Below, piece after piece: positions 1 through 12,045 of a stretch of DNA of 64,000 nucleotides; the first letter of the stretch is position 1; each line of letters begins with the position of its first letter. The position numbers and the translations under genes are program-made. The notes under the pieces are model-generated. The model did not search any database. It was not told the origin of the DNA and worked only from the letters and a program-made list of their open reading frames with translations. The stretch comes from Sipunculus nudus. Taxonomy: Eukaryota; Annelida; Sipuncula; Golfingiida; Sipunculidae. Where the stretch lies: NCBI GenBank assembly GCA_026874595.1, contig CM049313.1, positions 12,399,508 to 12,463,507 of the forward strand. The letters are read 5' to 3'.

Positions 1-341
1 CTTATCTGACTTACTGCCAGATGCCCTTGTTGAAATTTTAAATTATTTTGACGGGCCTCAATATATTATAAACACGTTGTTATAAACAAAACAAGCAGCC
101 TGTTTGCAGTGATATGCACGTTTTCTGGCTTATTTTTATAAAAGCTTTCAACTACATTTTTAAATCGTCAATTTTATATATATATATATCCTCTCAATAT
201 TAACATTTTTATCAATATCTTAGTATTAAAGGATACACTGGCAAGTGACTTTTTTATATTTTAATACAGTTTATAAACAGATAGCGTATGATGTATGTGA
301 GTGTGCTCTCCGAAATAATTAAAAGAGACACATTATTTGCT
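1..341. other. AT-rich intergenic sequence, nothing recognised
   Basis: AT-rich sequence upstream of the first duplication unit, with a short TA run near 175-190. I see no coding potential, RNA gene or transposon end. Confidence 0.5.
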
Positions 342-1230
342 TACCATTCAATTATCCTTGGTACACTAATAAGTAACAAGATAGGTTAACAGAGTGATTT
401 GGCTCAGTAACTCTATATTGGCTCATAACCTTCATTTTATGTTCTCAAGTCTCTAAGAATGTAATTGCATTGAACCTAATTTTATGCCTGTTAATATACA
501 TGTAATTTCTATTTGCTAACTGTGTGTTATCGAGCAGATGGTTAATTTTATATTTAAAATATTTTTTTAGCATAAAGTGGTTTTGAGTTCACAAAGGAAT
601 GTGCCATCCCAGCTCATACATTTCAAAAGACTTTATTATGTAGCCATAACATACACAATTTAGTTCAGACTATTTGCTTCTGGCAATCATTAGTACTGCT
701 GCTGTAGCTACAATTACTGTAATGAACAAAATAGTAGAGCTTATACTGTGCTCTCTAAACATAACAAGATAACATAAAAATGTTAAATCACCACATATTG
801 GATGTACAACACATACGTTTGTGTCTCAGAAATAGTAAACATGACCAAATAACAGAAAACCGTTCAATAACTGGCCCTAAACCCATGGTTGTGCATACAA
901 GATTGAACGTAACAAAACTTTACTACCTTAATAATAATAAACAATAAGTTTTCAATAGAGAAGCACATGGCTCTGATACAAACTGGATACTGGCAAATGT
1001 CTATCTCATTAAATGACCAAAATGACTAAACATAGGTGAACATTGGACTTTTCAATCCAGACGCAACAGCTAACAGCTTTTCTCAGTATACTATTCAGGG
1101 GCTATACACATAGATGTAAAATATAGATCATATACAGTTTCATCATGGCAGAAATGCTACGTACTCTGCTGTCAAGTTAAACAAGAATTCTGCTTCTTTT
1201 ATGGGACTGCCATTAATCTTCTGATGTCAT

Positions 1231-1235
<5 letters not shown>

Positions 1236-1280
<45 letters not shown>
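1236..1280. repeat. (TA)n microsatellite
   Basis: Uninterrupted AT dinucleotide run. It occupies the place in unit 1 that corresponds to the (TA)n tract split by Gypsy-1 in unit 2 (4661-4706 and 12712-12762). Confidence 0.95.
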
Positions 1281-1282
<2 letters not shown>

Positions 1283-1515
1283 ATTACCTTGCCAAATATT
1301 TCGGTCCCCTCCCTCAATCCTGGCTATAACCCTGGATGGATCATCATACAAAGTTGTTGGGACGCCCAGCGTGTGTTCTCTGCCGTGGGCAGGTTTATTT
1401 TGTGCTTTGTCTTTTTCTTTTATTTCACTTAATGGCCGTTTTTTATATAGTTATTTATTTTTCACTTTTTAATGAAAAGGCAAATGCAGGTAATTTATTT
1501 TTTTTAAATATTTCT

Positions 1516-1593
1516 CTCTCTCTCTCTCTCTGTTTATCTCTGTCTTTCTTTCTGCTTCTCTCCCCTTCCCCCCTCTCTCTCTCTCTCTCTCTC

Positions 1594-1654
<61 letters not shown>
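1516..1654. repeat. (CT)n-(TA)n-(GA)n compound microsatellite, palindromic
   Basis: CT runs (main block about 1572-1594) are followed by a TA run (about 1596-1627) and a GA run (about 1627-1654). CT on one side and GA on the other of a self-complementary TA core makes the whole block an inverted repeat able to form a long hairpin or cruciform. The homologous spot in unit 2 (about 13038-13100) has the CT and TA parts but lacks the GA arm. Confidence 0.9.
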
Positions 1655-2154
1655 CTGTGCTCTCCATTGGTTCGCTCTCTCGGATTATGAAGTGGCAACC
1701 TGTTCTTTGGGCTGATATAAATGAAGCACAAGGAAACGTGAGGTGCCTGGATTATTGATGCGATCTCTCTTGTTAACTTCAGGCAAATGGTTCGTTGTCA
1801 CACCACCCTCTGTCCTTATCGTGAATCATAGCTCCACACTCAAAAGAATGGTTTTATTTTGCATCCCCTCAGCAAAGGCGCTGTGATGGCTTAAGAGAAC
1901 CTCCATACCAATGATCCTTGGCGACAATTGACTTACTGAACCTATAGATTTTATTTATGTTCATGACATTTTATATCTATATTCAAACTTTTTCTTATTA
2001 TTAGCATAAAAATGTCTGGAAATAATCCATGAGCGCTTCTATATGATTGAAGTTTTAAAAAAGTCCCTCAGTTGCATATAAAAACTAATATAATTAGAAC
2101 CTGACTTTACGGACTACTGATTTGTCCGAAAGCAAAGGCATTTTATATTCAACG

Positions 2155-2156
<2 letters not shown>

Positions 2157-2210
<54 letters not shown>
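2157..2210. repeat. (TA)n microsatellite
   Basis: About 27 TA repeats within unit 1. The homologous position in unit 2 (around 23180-23200) has only a short AT stretch. Confidence 0.95.
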
Positions 2211-2212
<2 letters not shown>

Positions 2213-4659
2213 ACTCTTGGCCGTTCAATATAACTTTTTCAATTAATCAGGTGACATGTATCTTTGCTTTTTCTAACCATGTACTTTTTCATAATGTCAG
2301 GGCCTGATTAACCTAGTAGCAAAAGAATCAAATGCATTCTTTTTTTGGGGGGGATTTCATTATACTGCGTTGACATTTATTAAACTGCTGGGTGAAAGGT
2401 CAGCTTAATGATTAAATAATCCATGTAATAGATATGACTATTTTAAAACATTTTCCACCTAAACCATGTAATGCTGAATTATTTATTCCTATAGATCTTA
2501 GATGGCAAAAGTGAAATAGGCTGTGACTTCACTACTGTGACTGGGATTATACATACCACAGTCAAAATTATGCCAGTGTATGAATATAGGTTCAAAGGGA
2601 AACAGTTATGAATTATATGTAATTTTCATAATTAACTAACTGTGCATTCGAGGCTCAAATGAGAAAACATATATGTGCTGAACCATCATATTCTAAGACT
2701 CTTGGTTTTACCAATGACCTAGATAATTAAAAATGGTTTTACGGTATCTGCGTCCAAACAATATGGAATATAAATTACCTAGAAAAGATAATTATTGGTA
2801 AGTAGTTATAGCCCTCTTGAACCTCTACCTCCAAAACTCGGTGACTGTGTCTTGGAAAGCATTGTAATACCGGACTCAGTAACGGCTATGTTACGATCGG
2901 ATATTCATGCGACAAGGCACCTCCTGCACACATCACACACTACAATAAAATCTGACATAAATGTTCATATGAATAACGCATCATGATTACAGATATAGAA
3001 ATACAAAGTTTTCATACAAATATACAGAATACAACTACGTGTATAAAGGATGTTACATACTCAGCTAATAGAACACACATATACTCTTAGAACGGTTTAA
3101 GTACATTATATTACTTTATTATAAAGAAAATATACTGGTAAAGCTGTTAAGCGAGTAAAATAGCAGCTTCGGGCTGGGCAGCATAAAGCGGTTGCGATCT
3201 TTCAATAACACACAATGCCCACGCACTGTTTAAATGCACAGGATAAATTGACTGACAAGAGGAAATTGTTATTATCCATGCCAATTTTTAATCCAAGGTT
3301 GGTATCACGTCTAATACAGATTGGAGATTCAACATATAAAAGTACCTGCTACCTAGAATATATTTGAGGAGCCTCGATGAGGTATAAACAGGTCAACAGT
3401 ATCAGTCACCGTAAACAGACCGTGCTATCCAAAAGGTTGAGACATACACGTAGAACAAAATTATAGGATTTTTTTCCTTGGAAATTCATTTTAATAATAT
3501 AAATTGCTTGAGGAGCATTTCCTTAACAATGGTATAAGTTATTGATCATATATACTTATGCTTTCCCCGGTTACTGTTCATTTTGTTTTTCATTAAATAA
3601 CTAATCTGAAGTCGAATTGAGAACCCATTAAGTCCATTCAATAGGCTCGTTTGGTTTTTATAGGAAAATTAGGAACTTATTTACTTGGCCCTTTGGTTTA
3701 AAACTTTTGGATCAAGGATATACCATTTAATTGTCCTTGGTACATTAATAAGCAAAATGACAGGTTAACAGTGTTATTTGGCTCAGTACTTCTAAATTGG
3801 TTCATTACTTTTATTTTATGTTCTAAAGTTTCTAAGAATATAATTGCATTTAATATAATTTAATTTTTTATATAATTTTTTACTTGCTTATTTTGTGTAA
3901 TTGTGCAATTAATTAATGTCATATTTAAACATTTTTTAGCATAAAGTGGTTTTGGGTTTAAATAGGATTCTGCTAACCCAGCTCATACATTTCAAAAGCC
4001 TTTATTTATGTAGCCATAACATCCAAAGTAAAGTTCAGACTAGCTGCTCCTGGCTATCATTGGTACTGTTGCTGTAGCTGTACCGCCGGTTAGCTACAAT
4101 TAATGTAATAACTACATAAGAACAGCCTATACAGTGTTCTCAAAACATAACAAGAAAAGAGTTAAATCACCACATATGGGATGTACCACACAATGTTGTT
4201 TCTCAGAAATAATAAATATGACCAAATGACAGCAAACCGTTCAATAACTGGCTCTAAACCCATGTTTGTGCATACAAGATAGAACGTAACAAAATTTTGG
4301 TTGTTACTGCCTTAGTAATAATAAACAATAGATTTCATGTCTGATATTAACATTAATAAGATGAGTGATCATTCAGAAGCATATGGCTCTAATACAAACT
4401 GGATATCGGCAAATGTCTCTCGCATTAAATGACCATAATAATTAAAAAAAAATGAACATTGGACTTTTCATTCAAAACACAAGAGCTAACAGCTTCGAGT
4501 ATATTATTCATGGGGTAAATTTCACAAGTGTTATAACTGCCATCGGCTGAAAAAAAAAGTCAGACCAGCAGGGAAATGTGATTGTTTTTTTATTTATTAA
4601 TTTTGTACAAAAGATATTTTAATTGCAATAAAAACATGTTGTGTGGAACATGTTGAATG

Positions 4660-4660
<1 letters not shown>

Positions 4661-4706
<46 letters not shown>
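4661..4706. repeat. (TA)n tract, left of Gypsy-1
   Basis: TA run ending directly at the first base of the left LTR. It continues on the other side of the element at 12712-12762, so Gypsy-1 inserted within one (TA)n tract. A target site duplication cannot be distinguished inside the repeat. Confidence 0.95.
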
Positions 4707-4710
<4 letters not shown>

Positions 4711-5374
4711 ACGGGGTCGTAAAAGAGTGTTCGGGGAGATGTTGGGCTCTCTTTCTCTCTCGACAAAGAAACTTAATGACGCCAAGTGGTGGTGCATAAG
4801 TTTACTACAAGATAATAGAGACAAATGTTGAAATGGCGTGCTGCCACAACGAACAGTATGAGCGGAATCATTATAACGTGTTAACACACATGCGGAAATA
4901 ATACATTAAGAATTCTTAAACAGTCGCATGTTTGTATTTTATGCGTAAGCGGGTTTCGGAGAGAGTAAAAGTAACGTTTAAGCTCGAGAGCAAAACTGAG
5001 TCAATGTTAAAAGTTACGTCAAAGCATATATTTAGAGACCTTTTAGAAAAGACAGTTATAAAGGTAGTTAAAAATAAGAAACCCTTAACATTATGAAAAA
5101 TGATAACTCACCTACAAGACAATAGAGACAAATGTTGAAATGGCGTGCTGCCACAACGAACAGTATGAGCGGAATGCCGTCTCCACGGCTAGATTTCCTG
5201 CTCTTACCTACTCTATTGTTATGTAAAACAAGACCAAATCTGAAGGGGGAACCCTGGCCTAGAATAAGCGAAAAAATAAAGCAAATCCCTGAGGGAGAAC
5301 TCAGGAAACGAATCGGACGAGTTCGGTCGGTGAACCAAAGGCGAACTAAACGAGTTTAAGGTAGACCCGTTACA
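4707..5374 (-). repeat. Gypsy-1 3' LTR (left)
   Basis: 668 bp bounded by TGTAAC and GTTACA. It differs from the right LTR by only two substitutions and two small indels seen by eye (an extra TTCTTA near 4914 here, and an extra 4 bp near 12675 in the other). It contains an internal direct repeat of about 62 bp (4806-4867 and 5115-5176), so part of the LTR is itself duplicated. It also has a T-rich/CT-rich block near 4750. Confidence 0.93.
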
Positions 5375-5390
5375 TACACCCCCTCTTAAG
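5375..5390 (-). other. Gypsy-1 polypurine tract
   Basis: Read on the minus strand this is CTTAAGAGGGGGTGTA, directly before the 3' LTR. A purine-rich run abutting the LTR is the plus-strand primer site of LTR retrotransposons. Confidence 0.8.
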
Positions 5391-5676
5391 AAAATGGCGA
5401 CCCGATATTTAAAACTAAACAAGACAGTGATGATACGATGGAACAAAGCAATCAACCTTCGACTGAAGGAAATATATCAACACATGTAGGTACATGTATA
5501 TACAGAGAAGTCTATGGCGCAATATGTACTGAACAAATGCGTCTGTCGATACCAATCCTTACCAGGATATCATTAAAAACGACCTAGTCCTTATAGGACA
5601 AAAAGTGCTTAATATTAACTTTATCTATGACATAATCGCCAGAACGAAGATAGGCAGGTAACTGTCTCTGACGTGT

Positions 5677-7190
5677 TTATCTTCTTAATGGTCTAGGAGG
5701 TGATTCTCTATTCACTGAAAGGGAAGGAGCATTATTAGGTGGAGGTATATATACGGGAGACTGGACCCAGGGGCCCTCGTTATCACACACCATGGAGGTA
5801 ATAGACTCGTCATCTGATGAGATAATAGTTTCAGTTGCAGATAATACAGGTACATCAACTTGAATGTTAGTATACGTTGGTTCTGAAATAGAAAGACTAT
5901 CATTATTGGTATCATCGTTGGACATAGAATGCTAAGAATCAATTATCATGATAAAAGCATCTGAATTACTATAACTATCAGACGACAAATCACTAGAATT
6001 CTGAGAGTCCGGTACATTTCTCGGTACATTGGTGGTTGGAGGATCAGGAATATAATCAATTGGCAGGAGAAGATTACGATGTAGCGTACGACTGAGCGAG
6101 GGATTGTCGATAGGAGAGACAACATAAACGGGTATCCCTGCTTTTGGTTGCATTTTAACAACATAAACCTGTTCTCCCCATTTATTTGCCAATTTGTGTT
6201 TTCCTGTAAAAGCTACATTACGAACTAACACGCGATCACCGATGTCAAGTACAGCGCCATGCGACCGACGGTCGTATAATTTCTTATGACGATGTTTTGA
6301 AGCGGCGGAAGTGCGTTGGGCAATATCGTAAGCCGTCGATAACTGATCTTTCAAATCAGAAACGTAAGTTCGGTATGCTTGTTGGTCAGTTGGACTGTCA
6401 GCTCCTAAAATTAAATCTATCGGGAGTTGAGGATGACGCCCAAACATTAAGAAAAACGGTGAATACCCGGTAGACTCGTTTTTGCTTAATTGTATGCATG
6501 AGTAAGTGGGCCAACGTGATCTTTCCAGTTTCTCTTTTGTTCATCCTCTAGAGTACCCAACATGTTTAATAGTGTACGGTTAAAACGTTCAACTGGGTTA
6601 CCCTGGGCATGGTAAGGAGTCGTACGAGATTTCTATATACCACAGAGGCGACATAATTCACGTATCAATTGAGACTCGAACTGTCTACCTTGGTCACTAT
6701 GGATTCTACTAGGAAATCCATAGTGGTTTACAAAGGTATCTAGTAGCATCTTAGCAGTTTGTTTAGCCTTTGTACTTCGACAGGGAATCGCCATCGCGTA
6801 TCGAGTAAAATGGTCCGTCATTACGAGGACATTTTCTACCCCACCCCTAGAGGGCTCTATACTATGAAAATCAATACAGAGTAGCTCCATTGGTCCGCTA
6901 GAGGAAAGGGAAACTAAAGGAGCACTATCGGGCGGTGTTTTCCGTCGTATACATCGAGGACATTCTCTGACATACTTCTCTATATCACGTGTCATCTTTG
7001 GCCAGAAAAACCTATCTTGAGCAAGTTGTAATGTACGATTGCGACCAAGATGGCCGACATCATCATGAATACCTGACAAAGCAGTTTGTCGACATTGTAA
7101 AGGAACCACTAGCTGGAATTGTTCTTTCCCATCACAAAGGCGACGACGGTAGAGAATCCCATCCTTTAGAACAAGTGAATCTAAATACCT
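5677..7190 (-). pseudogene. Gypsy-1 integrase (broken)
   Basis: Minus-strand integrase region of pol. The zinc-binding HHCC part lies near 7000-7110 (HDDVGHLG...CPRC). It is followed by the catalytic core, with the first Asp in CIDFHS near 6880, the second in HSDQGRQFES near 6680, and the Glu in [10 protein letters not shown] near 6585. The C-terminal part (FLMFGRHPQLP onward, 6447-5932) includes the usual basic linker and ends in an acidic, Ser-rich tail reaching 5677. Damage: a TAG stop at 6633-6635 just before KSRTTPYH; a one-base deletion near 6500 that moves the reading frame; a TAG at ~5932 within the tail. The enzyme would insert element cDNA into chromosomes; this copy cannot encode it intact. 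Confidence 0.9.
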
Positions 7191-7399
7191 GAAAAGATAA
7201 ATCTGATCTGGTTTAAGAGTAGGTTTACTTATTCGGGTACCATCCTTCAGATAAAGAATGAAGGGTTTCAACAGGTCATCCTGCCATTGTGCAGAGCGTA
7301 TATCTTGCGGGTCCTGAAACAATGATGTAGAAGGGGTGTTCATGCAAAAGACAGTATCAGGCATACATGTTAAGGTGGATATCAATGCTGGTGTCGCTA

Positions 7400-8870
7400 T
7401 GTCGGGATTACATATAGCCTTTACAACCTCGGGAGGTATATCCTGTCCTTCGCCTCTACCTTTATCGCGAATAGCTCTGGGAATTCGCGAGAGCGCGTCG
7501 GCATCGATCTTATGCTTTCCTGAGCGATATTGTATGCTAAATTCATAATTTGCAAGTTCGGCAACCCATCGTTGTCCTGTGGCATCAATCTTTGCTGTGG
7601 AGAGAACATAAGTAAGGGGGTTATTATCTGTAAAAACAGTGAAACGGGAGACGTACAGATAGTCTCTGAATTTAACTGTAATGTTCCATTTTAAAGCTAA
7701 AAATTCTAACTTGTGGGCTGGATATCTAGACTCCGCTGGTATTAAGCTGCGGCTTGCAAAAGCAATAGGTTTCTTCTCCCCATTCTGTTCCTGGTACAAG
7801 ATACCTGAAAGCCCACTGAAACTGGCATCAGTATGTAAAATAAAAGGACGTGAAAAATCAGCAAAAGCAAGCACAGGAGTTATGGATAAAGCATGAATCA
7901 ATGAGTCAAATGCATTTTGATGATCAGATGTCCAAATAAACGGTTGGGTTGCTGCCTTCGTAGATTTTACTTTTGCTTTTGGTCTGCGCTGGTCTCCCTT
8001 CAGTAGATTATGGAGGGGTCTAGCTAAAACAGCAAAACCTTTTATGAACTTGCGATAAGAACCTGCAAATCCTAAAAATCTACGTACATCCTGGACACAG
8101 TTAGGTATTGGCCATTCTTTCAGTACCTGTATTTTGCTGGGATCAGTTTTAATGCCTTCTTTTGACACCACATGCCCCAAATACTTGATGTCTCGCTGAA
8201 AGAAGTGACATTTAGATGGGTTTAACTTTAGACCTGCATCAGAAAGACGTTGAAGGACAGAATTTAAGCGGTCTAGGTGTTCATCGAAAGTACGGGACGC
8301 TACAATGATATCGTCAAGATATAACCAGCATTCCTTCAGATGAAGATCCCCCATAACCTTCTGCATTAATCGTTGGAATAAGGCAGGCGCGTTCATTAAT
8401 CAAAAAGGCATAGTTTCAAATTGATAGAATCCTAATGGACCTACAGTAAAAGCTGTTTTCTCTTTGTCTTCTTCTGCAACTTCCACCTGCCAATATCCAG
8501 ACTTCAGGTCTAGGAATGAAAAATACTGACTACCTATTGAAGAGTCCAATGTATCATCCATCCTCGGCAGAGTGTGAGCATCTCGTATTGTACGACTGTT
8601 CAATTTCCTGTAATCAACACAAAACCTCAAAGAGTTATCTGGTTAACGCACAAGGACCACAGGACTGGCAAAAGGACTATTGCTCTCCTTGATGACTTTG
8701 GCTTTAAGCATATCTCGAAGAAGTTCTTTCACCTCATGAAACATTTGTGGTGGAATGCGCCTGTATCTTTCTATGAAAGGTTCATTATTGGTTAATTTGA
8801 TTTCATGTTTGACTATACTGGGGCGCCCCAAATCAGTATCACTGAAAGAGAAAATATGTTTCCATTTGAC
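7400..8870 (-). pseudogene. Gypsy-1 reverse transcriptase and RNase H (broken)
   Basis: Minus strand, one frame with 8643-9572. RT motifs: SPFASPVVLVR near 8650, RFCVDYRKLN near 8625-8600, FLDLKSGYWQVEV near 8500, FETMPF near 8405, MNAPALFQRLM at 8396-8364, and the active-site box YLDD at about 8321-8310. FLGFAGSYRKFIKGFA follows at the RT thumb. RNase H follows with HTDAS, KLEFLALKW, FTDNNPLTYVL and ADALSR, carrying the acidic residues of the family. Two in-frame stops break it: TAA at ~8640 where a Lys or Gln codon is expected after VLVR, and TGA at ~8400 where the usual Gly of MPFG is expected. Otherwise the frame is open through RNase H into integrase. Confidence 0.93.
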
Positions 8871-9740
8871 TAACAAGCTTTGCAGCTGTTCCATTTCAGA
8901 TGATGAAATGTCATTGCCAAACTTGAATGAATTAAGGAAATCATCTGCAGCATCTAAAGCAGGTACTGATGGTGGAACAACAGTGGCTTCCTGTAAATCA
9001 CAAAGAATTGTTTTACTCGGAATAGTAACATGATCACAAGATAAATTCTGTATAGTAACAATAAATCTGTGTTTTCCACCTGAAGAAAAATCTACTTCCT
9101 GGAGCGATGGATGCATCATCAATCTTGCAGGTAAGGCACGCATGAAGTTTTCTTCAGCTACAACTAATACTCTACCCGGCGTATGGGCTCTTGTTAAACC
9201 ACTAATAGAGACAGTGGCACCAGGCAAGACCTTTATTGCTTTGGTGGATATAACATGATTTATGTTACTGGTAGTTTTCTTTTCCAGTGTTTGGATACTC
9301 TGAAAAGCAAGTGTCCATGGGGTTAAAATACCCAACTTCTGAACAAACTGGTTTCCCGCCTTGTTCTGGAGCATCTGTAAACAAGAGCTGAGAAGGTTTG
9401 TCCCAATTAAGAAAGGAACCTCATGGTTAAATTCAGTATCCTTCATCACCAGCACTGGAACAGAAAAAGTTTCATTTTGCAATATGTCAGGGAAAATTAT
9501 GTCAACTGGTACGATCCCAAGATATTCTATTGATTCGCCACCAACATGTCGTAAATCGAGGAGATCTTCCACCCCACCATATCAGAACTGGAAAGATGTT
9601 TCTGAAAGAACCATTCTGCAACAGCACTTACTTGTGACCCTGTGTCAAGTAAGCCATTGCATGATATGTTATCAGCACTCATTTCAACAATATGGGTATT
9701 ACCAACAACAGGAACAGGGATCGATGATTTAGACGTGGGT
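8870..9740 (-). pseudogene. Gypsy-1 aspartic protease and PR-RT linker (broken)
   Basis: Minus strand. The catalytic motif DTGSQVSAV is encoded at about 9646-9620, preceded by GLL as in retropepsins. The flap and C-terminal part continue as LRHVGGESIEYLGIV and PVLVMKDTEFN, with PFLIGTNLL matching the conserved hydrophobic-Gly motif. The linker to RT (to about 8870) contains SGLTRAHTPG-type sequence common in invertebrate Gypsy elements. A frameshift near 9575 separates the DTGS part from the rest; a single missing base would reconcile the frames. The protease would process Gag and Pol. Confidence 0.85.
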
Positions 9741-9786
9741 TTACTGTTAGCACCTGTTCTCCCCCACGACTGAGAACAGGTAACGT

Positions 9787-11054
9787 TTAGTTTAAAAGTT
9801 TACCAAATCTGTCCCTTTTAGCATGACAAGTGTCTGCTGTATGGGTATTTCTTTTACACCGGTTGCAATACAAGTCTTTTGGTGTGTCAGTATCTGCTGA
9901 TTTCTTAGAATGGTCTCTGCCTCTACTCGTTTGTGTTTTTTCTAACTTAGAAACTCTGTTTTCCATCCTATCTAGTTTTGAGGAAAATTTAGAGTCTAAG
10001 GCATCCAATTTCTTAACCAATGGGTCAAAATTTGGTGTTTGTTTGGCACTGCTAGATGAAGATAGTTGATGGGTATTAACAGATGCCTTCTCACCTGACT
10101 TTACTGATTGGCTCTTTTGCATCTCTAGAGTACGGCAAGCTGTGAGAATTTCATCAAAGCTTTCGTCACATTCAAATCTATATCAGGCAGCTTCTTTGAT
10201 CTCCTTTGAGACCAAGCCATCCCAAAATTTAGACCTAAGCATTTGATCATAACCTGAACGAGACAAAGCACGCTTCTCTTTGATCAAATCAAGCATCCGA
10301 TGGAGTCTACAGCTCCATGATACGATATCCTCTTTTGGACCCTGTCCACTAGAGTGAAACCTATGTTCTAAGACATTTACAGGTAAGACATTGCCAAAGT
10401 TTTTGTCAAACTTATCAAGAATATCATAAGGGCTTGACCTCTCGGGCATAGATAAAAGTACACTACCTGCTGTACCTTTAACGACTGATGTATGGCGGCA
10501 AGTATCTGCGCCTGAGAGGTAGAATCCTCTGACAATAATGCCTTAACATGAGACCTCCATTGTTCATAACTGCCATCTTGATCTCTACCACCTGTAAAGG
10601 AAGGTAATCTTGGATTTAAAACGGAATAACTGTACTTTCCAGAAGGAAAGATGTTACCACGAACCTTCCTTATCTCGGCAAAGAGGTCTGATATCTGGTC
10701 ATCTGAAAGGAATGACAGCTTGTTAGTCAATTGATGTATACTCCTTTCTGCAATAGACTGTGTAATATCAACATTCAACCTATCCCATTCAATCAAAGCA
10801 TTAATCTCACTAATGTCAGTCTCCTGACCAGGAGCCAGTGAGAATTTCTTGAAATCTGCATGTGTTGCAGAAGATGCTGACTTTTCATTATGGAATATGA
10901 TATATCCTCTCCCTGTACACAGGTGTGAGTGTGATTCCCTAACCAGCAATAAGTTATTTACTTCCCCAATCTTACCAAACTGGGTTAGCAAATCATTATA
11001 ATCAACATCCGGTGGGACCCCATGTATGGAAACCACACATTTAATGTCAACCAT
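9787..11054 (-). pseudogene. Gypsy-1 Gag with RRM-like N-terminus and zinc knuckle (broken)
   Basis: Minus strand, best start at 11054 (MVDIKCVVSIHGV). Residues ~5-75 look like an RRM fold: VSIHGV as RNP2-like and GRGYIIFH as RNP1-like. A capsid-like region follows (LPSFTGGRDQDGSYEQWRSH, and later ILDKFDKNFG). Near the C-terminus, after a coiled-coil-like stretch (LDALDSKFSSKLDRMENRV), sits a CX2CX4HX4C zinc knuckle (CNRCKRNTHTADTC), then a stop at 9787. An RRM-like domain before a Gag capsid recalls the PNMA family of domesticated Gags, but the domain order here is not Gmr1-like. Damage: a frameshift near 10465 (one A missing in an A run) and a TGA at ~10183. Gag would form the particle and bind RNA. 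Confidence 0.8.
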
Positions 11055-12029
11055 GTTTGCAGTGTAATGCAAAAACAAAAAGTGTATTACCCAATGTTGT
11101 TCAAAACACAAGTCACCTTCACCATTGTTTACATCTTATAGTAAAATGACATTATCAAATGCAGAAGTGACAGCACGAGATACAAGGCAAGAAGTGTAGA
11201 CTGAAATGAGAGAATAAGTTAGTGTTAGAAAAAAATGAGAAATGAGCAAACAATTCAAAGTCAAAATGATAAAAAAAAAACTGGAAAATCTGGAAAAAAA
11301 ATCCAACAAAGACAACTTTGACGAAAATATCCAGGTTAAAAATAAAACCTGGACAAGTTGTCCCTGTTGGAATATCATTGGGCTGAGCGATAATGAAGCG
11401 GTATTGATGGACAGAAGAGAATAATGACGAATAAAGGTAAATCCTGACGCCTGCTACCAGTAGCTACCACAATGTATGGTTACCTCAGACATTAGTATAT
11501 ACATTAAATGTGACCCCTACATGTACATGTTTAAACAATAATATCAGCAAAAAGTCCTGCAAAATTTGTTCTGCTAAGAACTGTTCTAGGCACAGTTCAA
11601 AATGAACATTAAAACGTCAAAGACACTTGTTCCACTGAAATATTTAACAGTGGTACATGCAAAAGTTCATCGGCGAAAAAGTACCTTTTGTGGTGAATTC
11701 CTTTGACACTCCTTTGACAGAGAAATTGTCTACAGGCGCACAAAATAACAATTTCAAGCAGCTTTCAAATTTGCACATAGTGAACAGAGCACAGTGGCCC
11801 TCGACGTAGTCATGCATGACATGGCATAAAGCGGCACGCGCAGTTCGAGGCGAAATACCCTGGTCCTCAAAGGGTTAAAGCGACGTCTTGCGGTCCAAGA
11901 AATTAAATACTGGCCAGTATTGTAAGATAGTTCGTGTAGCGACATTTGAGAATCCGTGTAGGCCTACTCACAGCATACACGTTAATGCGCATTATAACAC
12001 ACTCGACGTTATTTACCAAGACATCTCCT
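11055..12029 (-). other. Gypsy-1 5' leader between primer site and gag
   Basis: About 975 bp with no recognisable protein. Poly-A rich around 11230-11300. Long leaders are common in Gypsy elements; nothing further can be assigned. Confidence 0.6.
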
Positions 12030-12043
12030 CCCTTGGGGCTCCA
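12030..12043 (-). other. Gypsy-1 primer binding site
   Basis: Minus-strand TGGAGCCCCAAGGG begins two bases inside the 5' LTR end. TGG at this position is the complement of a tRNA CCA end. The exact tRNA is not assigned here. Confidence 0.7.
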
Positions 12044-12045
12044 TT

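Larger units (their letters stand above)
342..3719 (+). repeat. Tandem duplication unit 1 (uninterrupted copy, ~3.4 kb)
   Basis: Blocks of this stretch recur in the same order and orientation further right. 342-1100 matches 3720-4525; 1281-1930 matches 12765-13380; 1935-2025 matches 13607-13700; 2026-2500 matches 23062-23480; 2503-3330 matches 23870-24835; and 3335-3715 matches ~27945-28385. Matches are long but diverged, with scattered substitutions and small indels, so the duplication is not recent. No protein family was recognised inside it. It is the intact reference copy and carries the empty site of each insertion found in unit 2. What the duplicated sequence is (an old element or plain intergenic DNA) cannot be told by eye. 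Confidence 0.8.
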
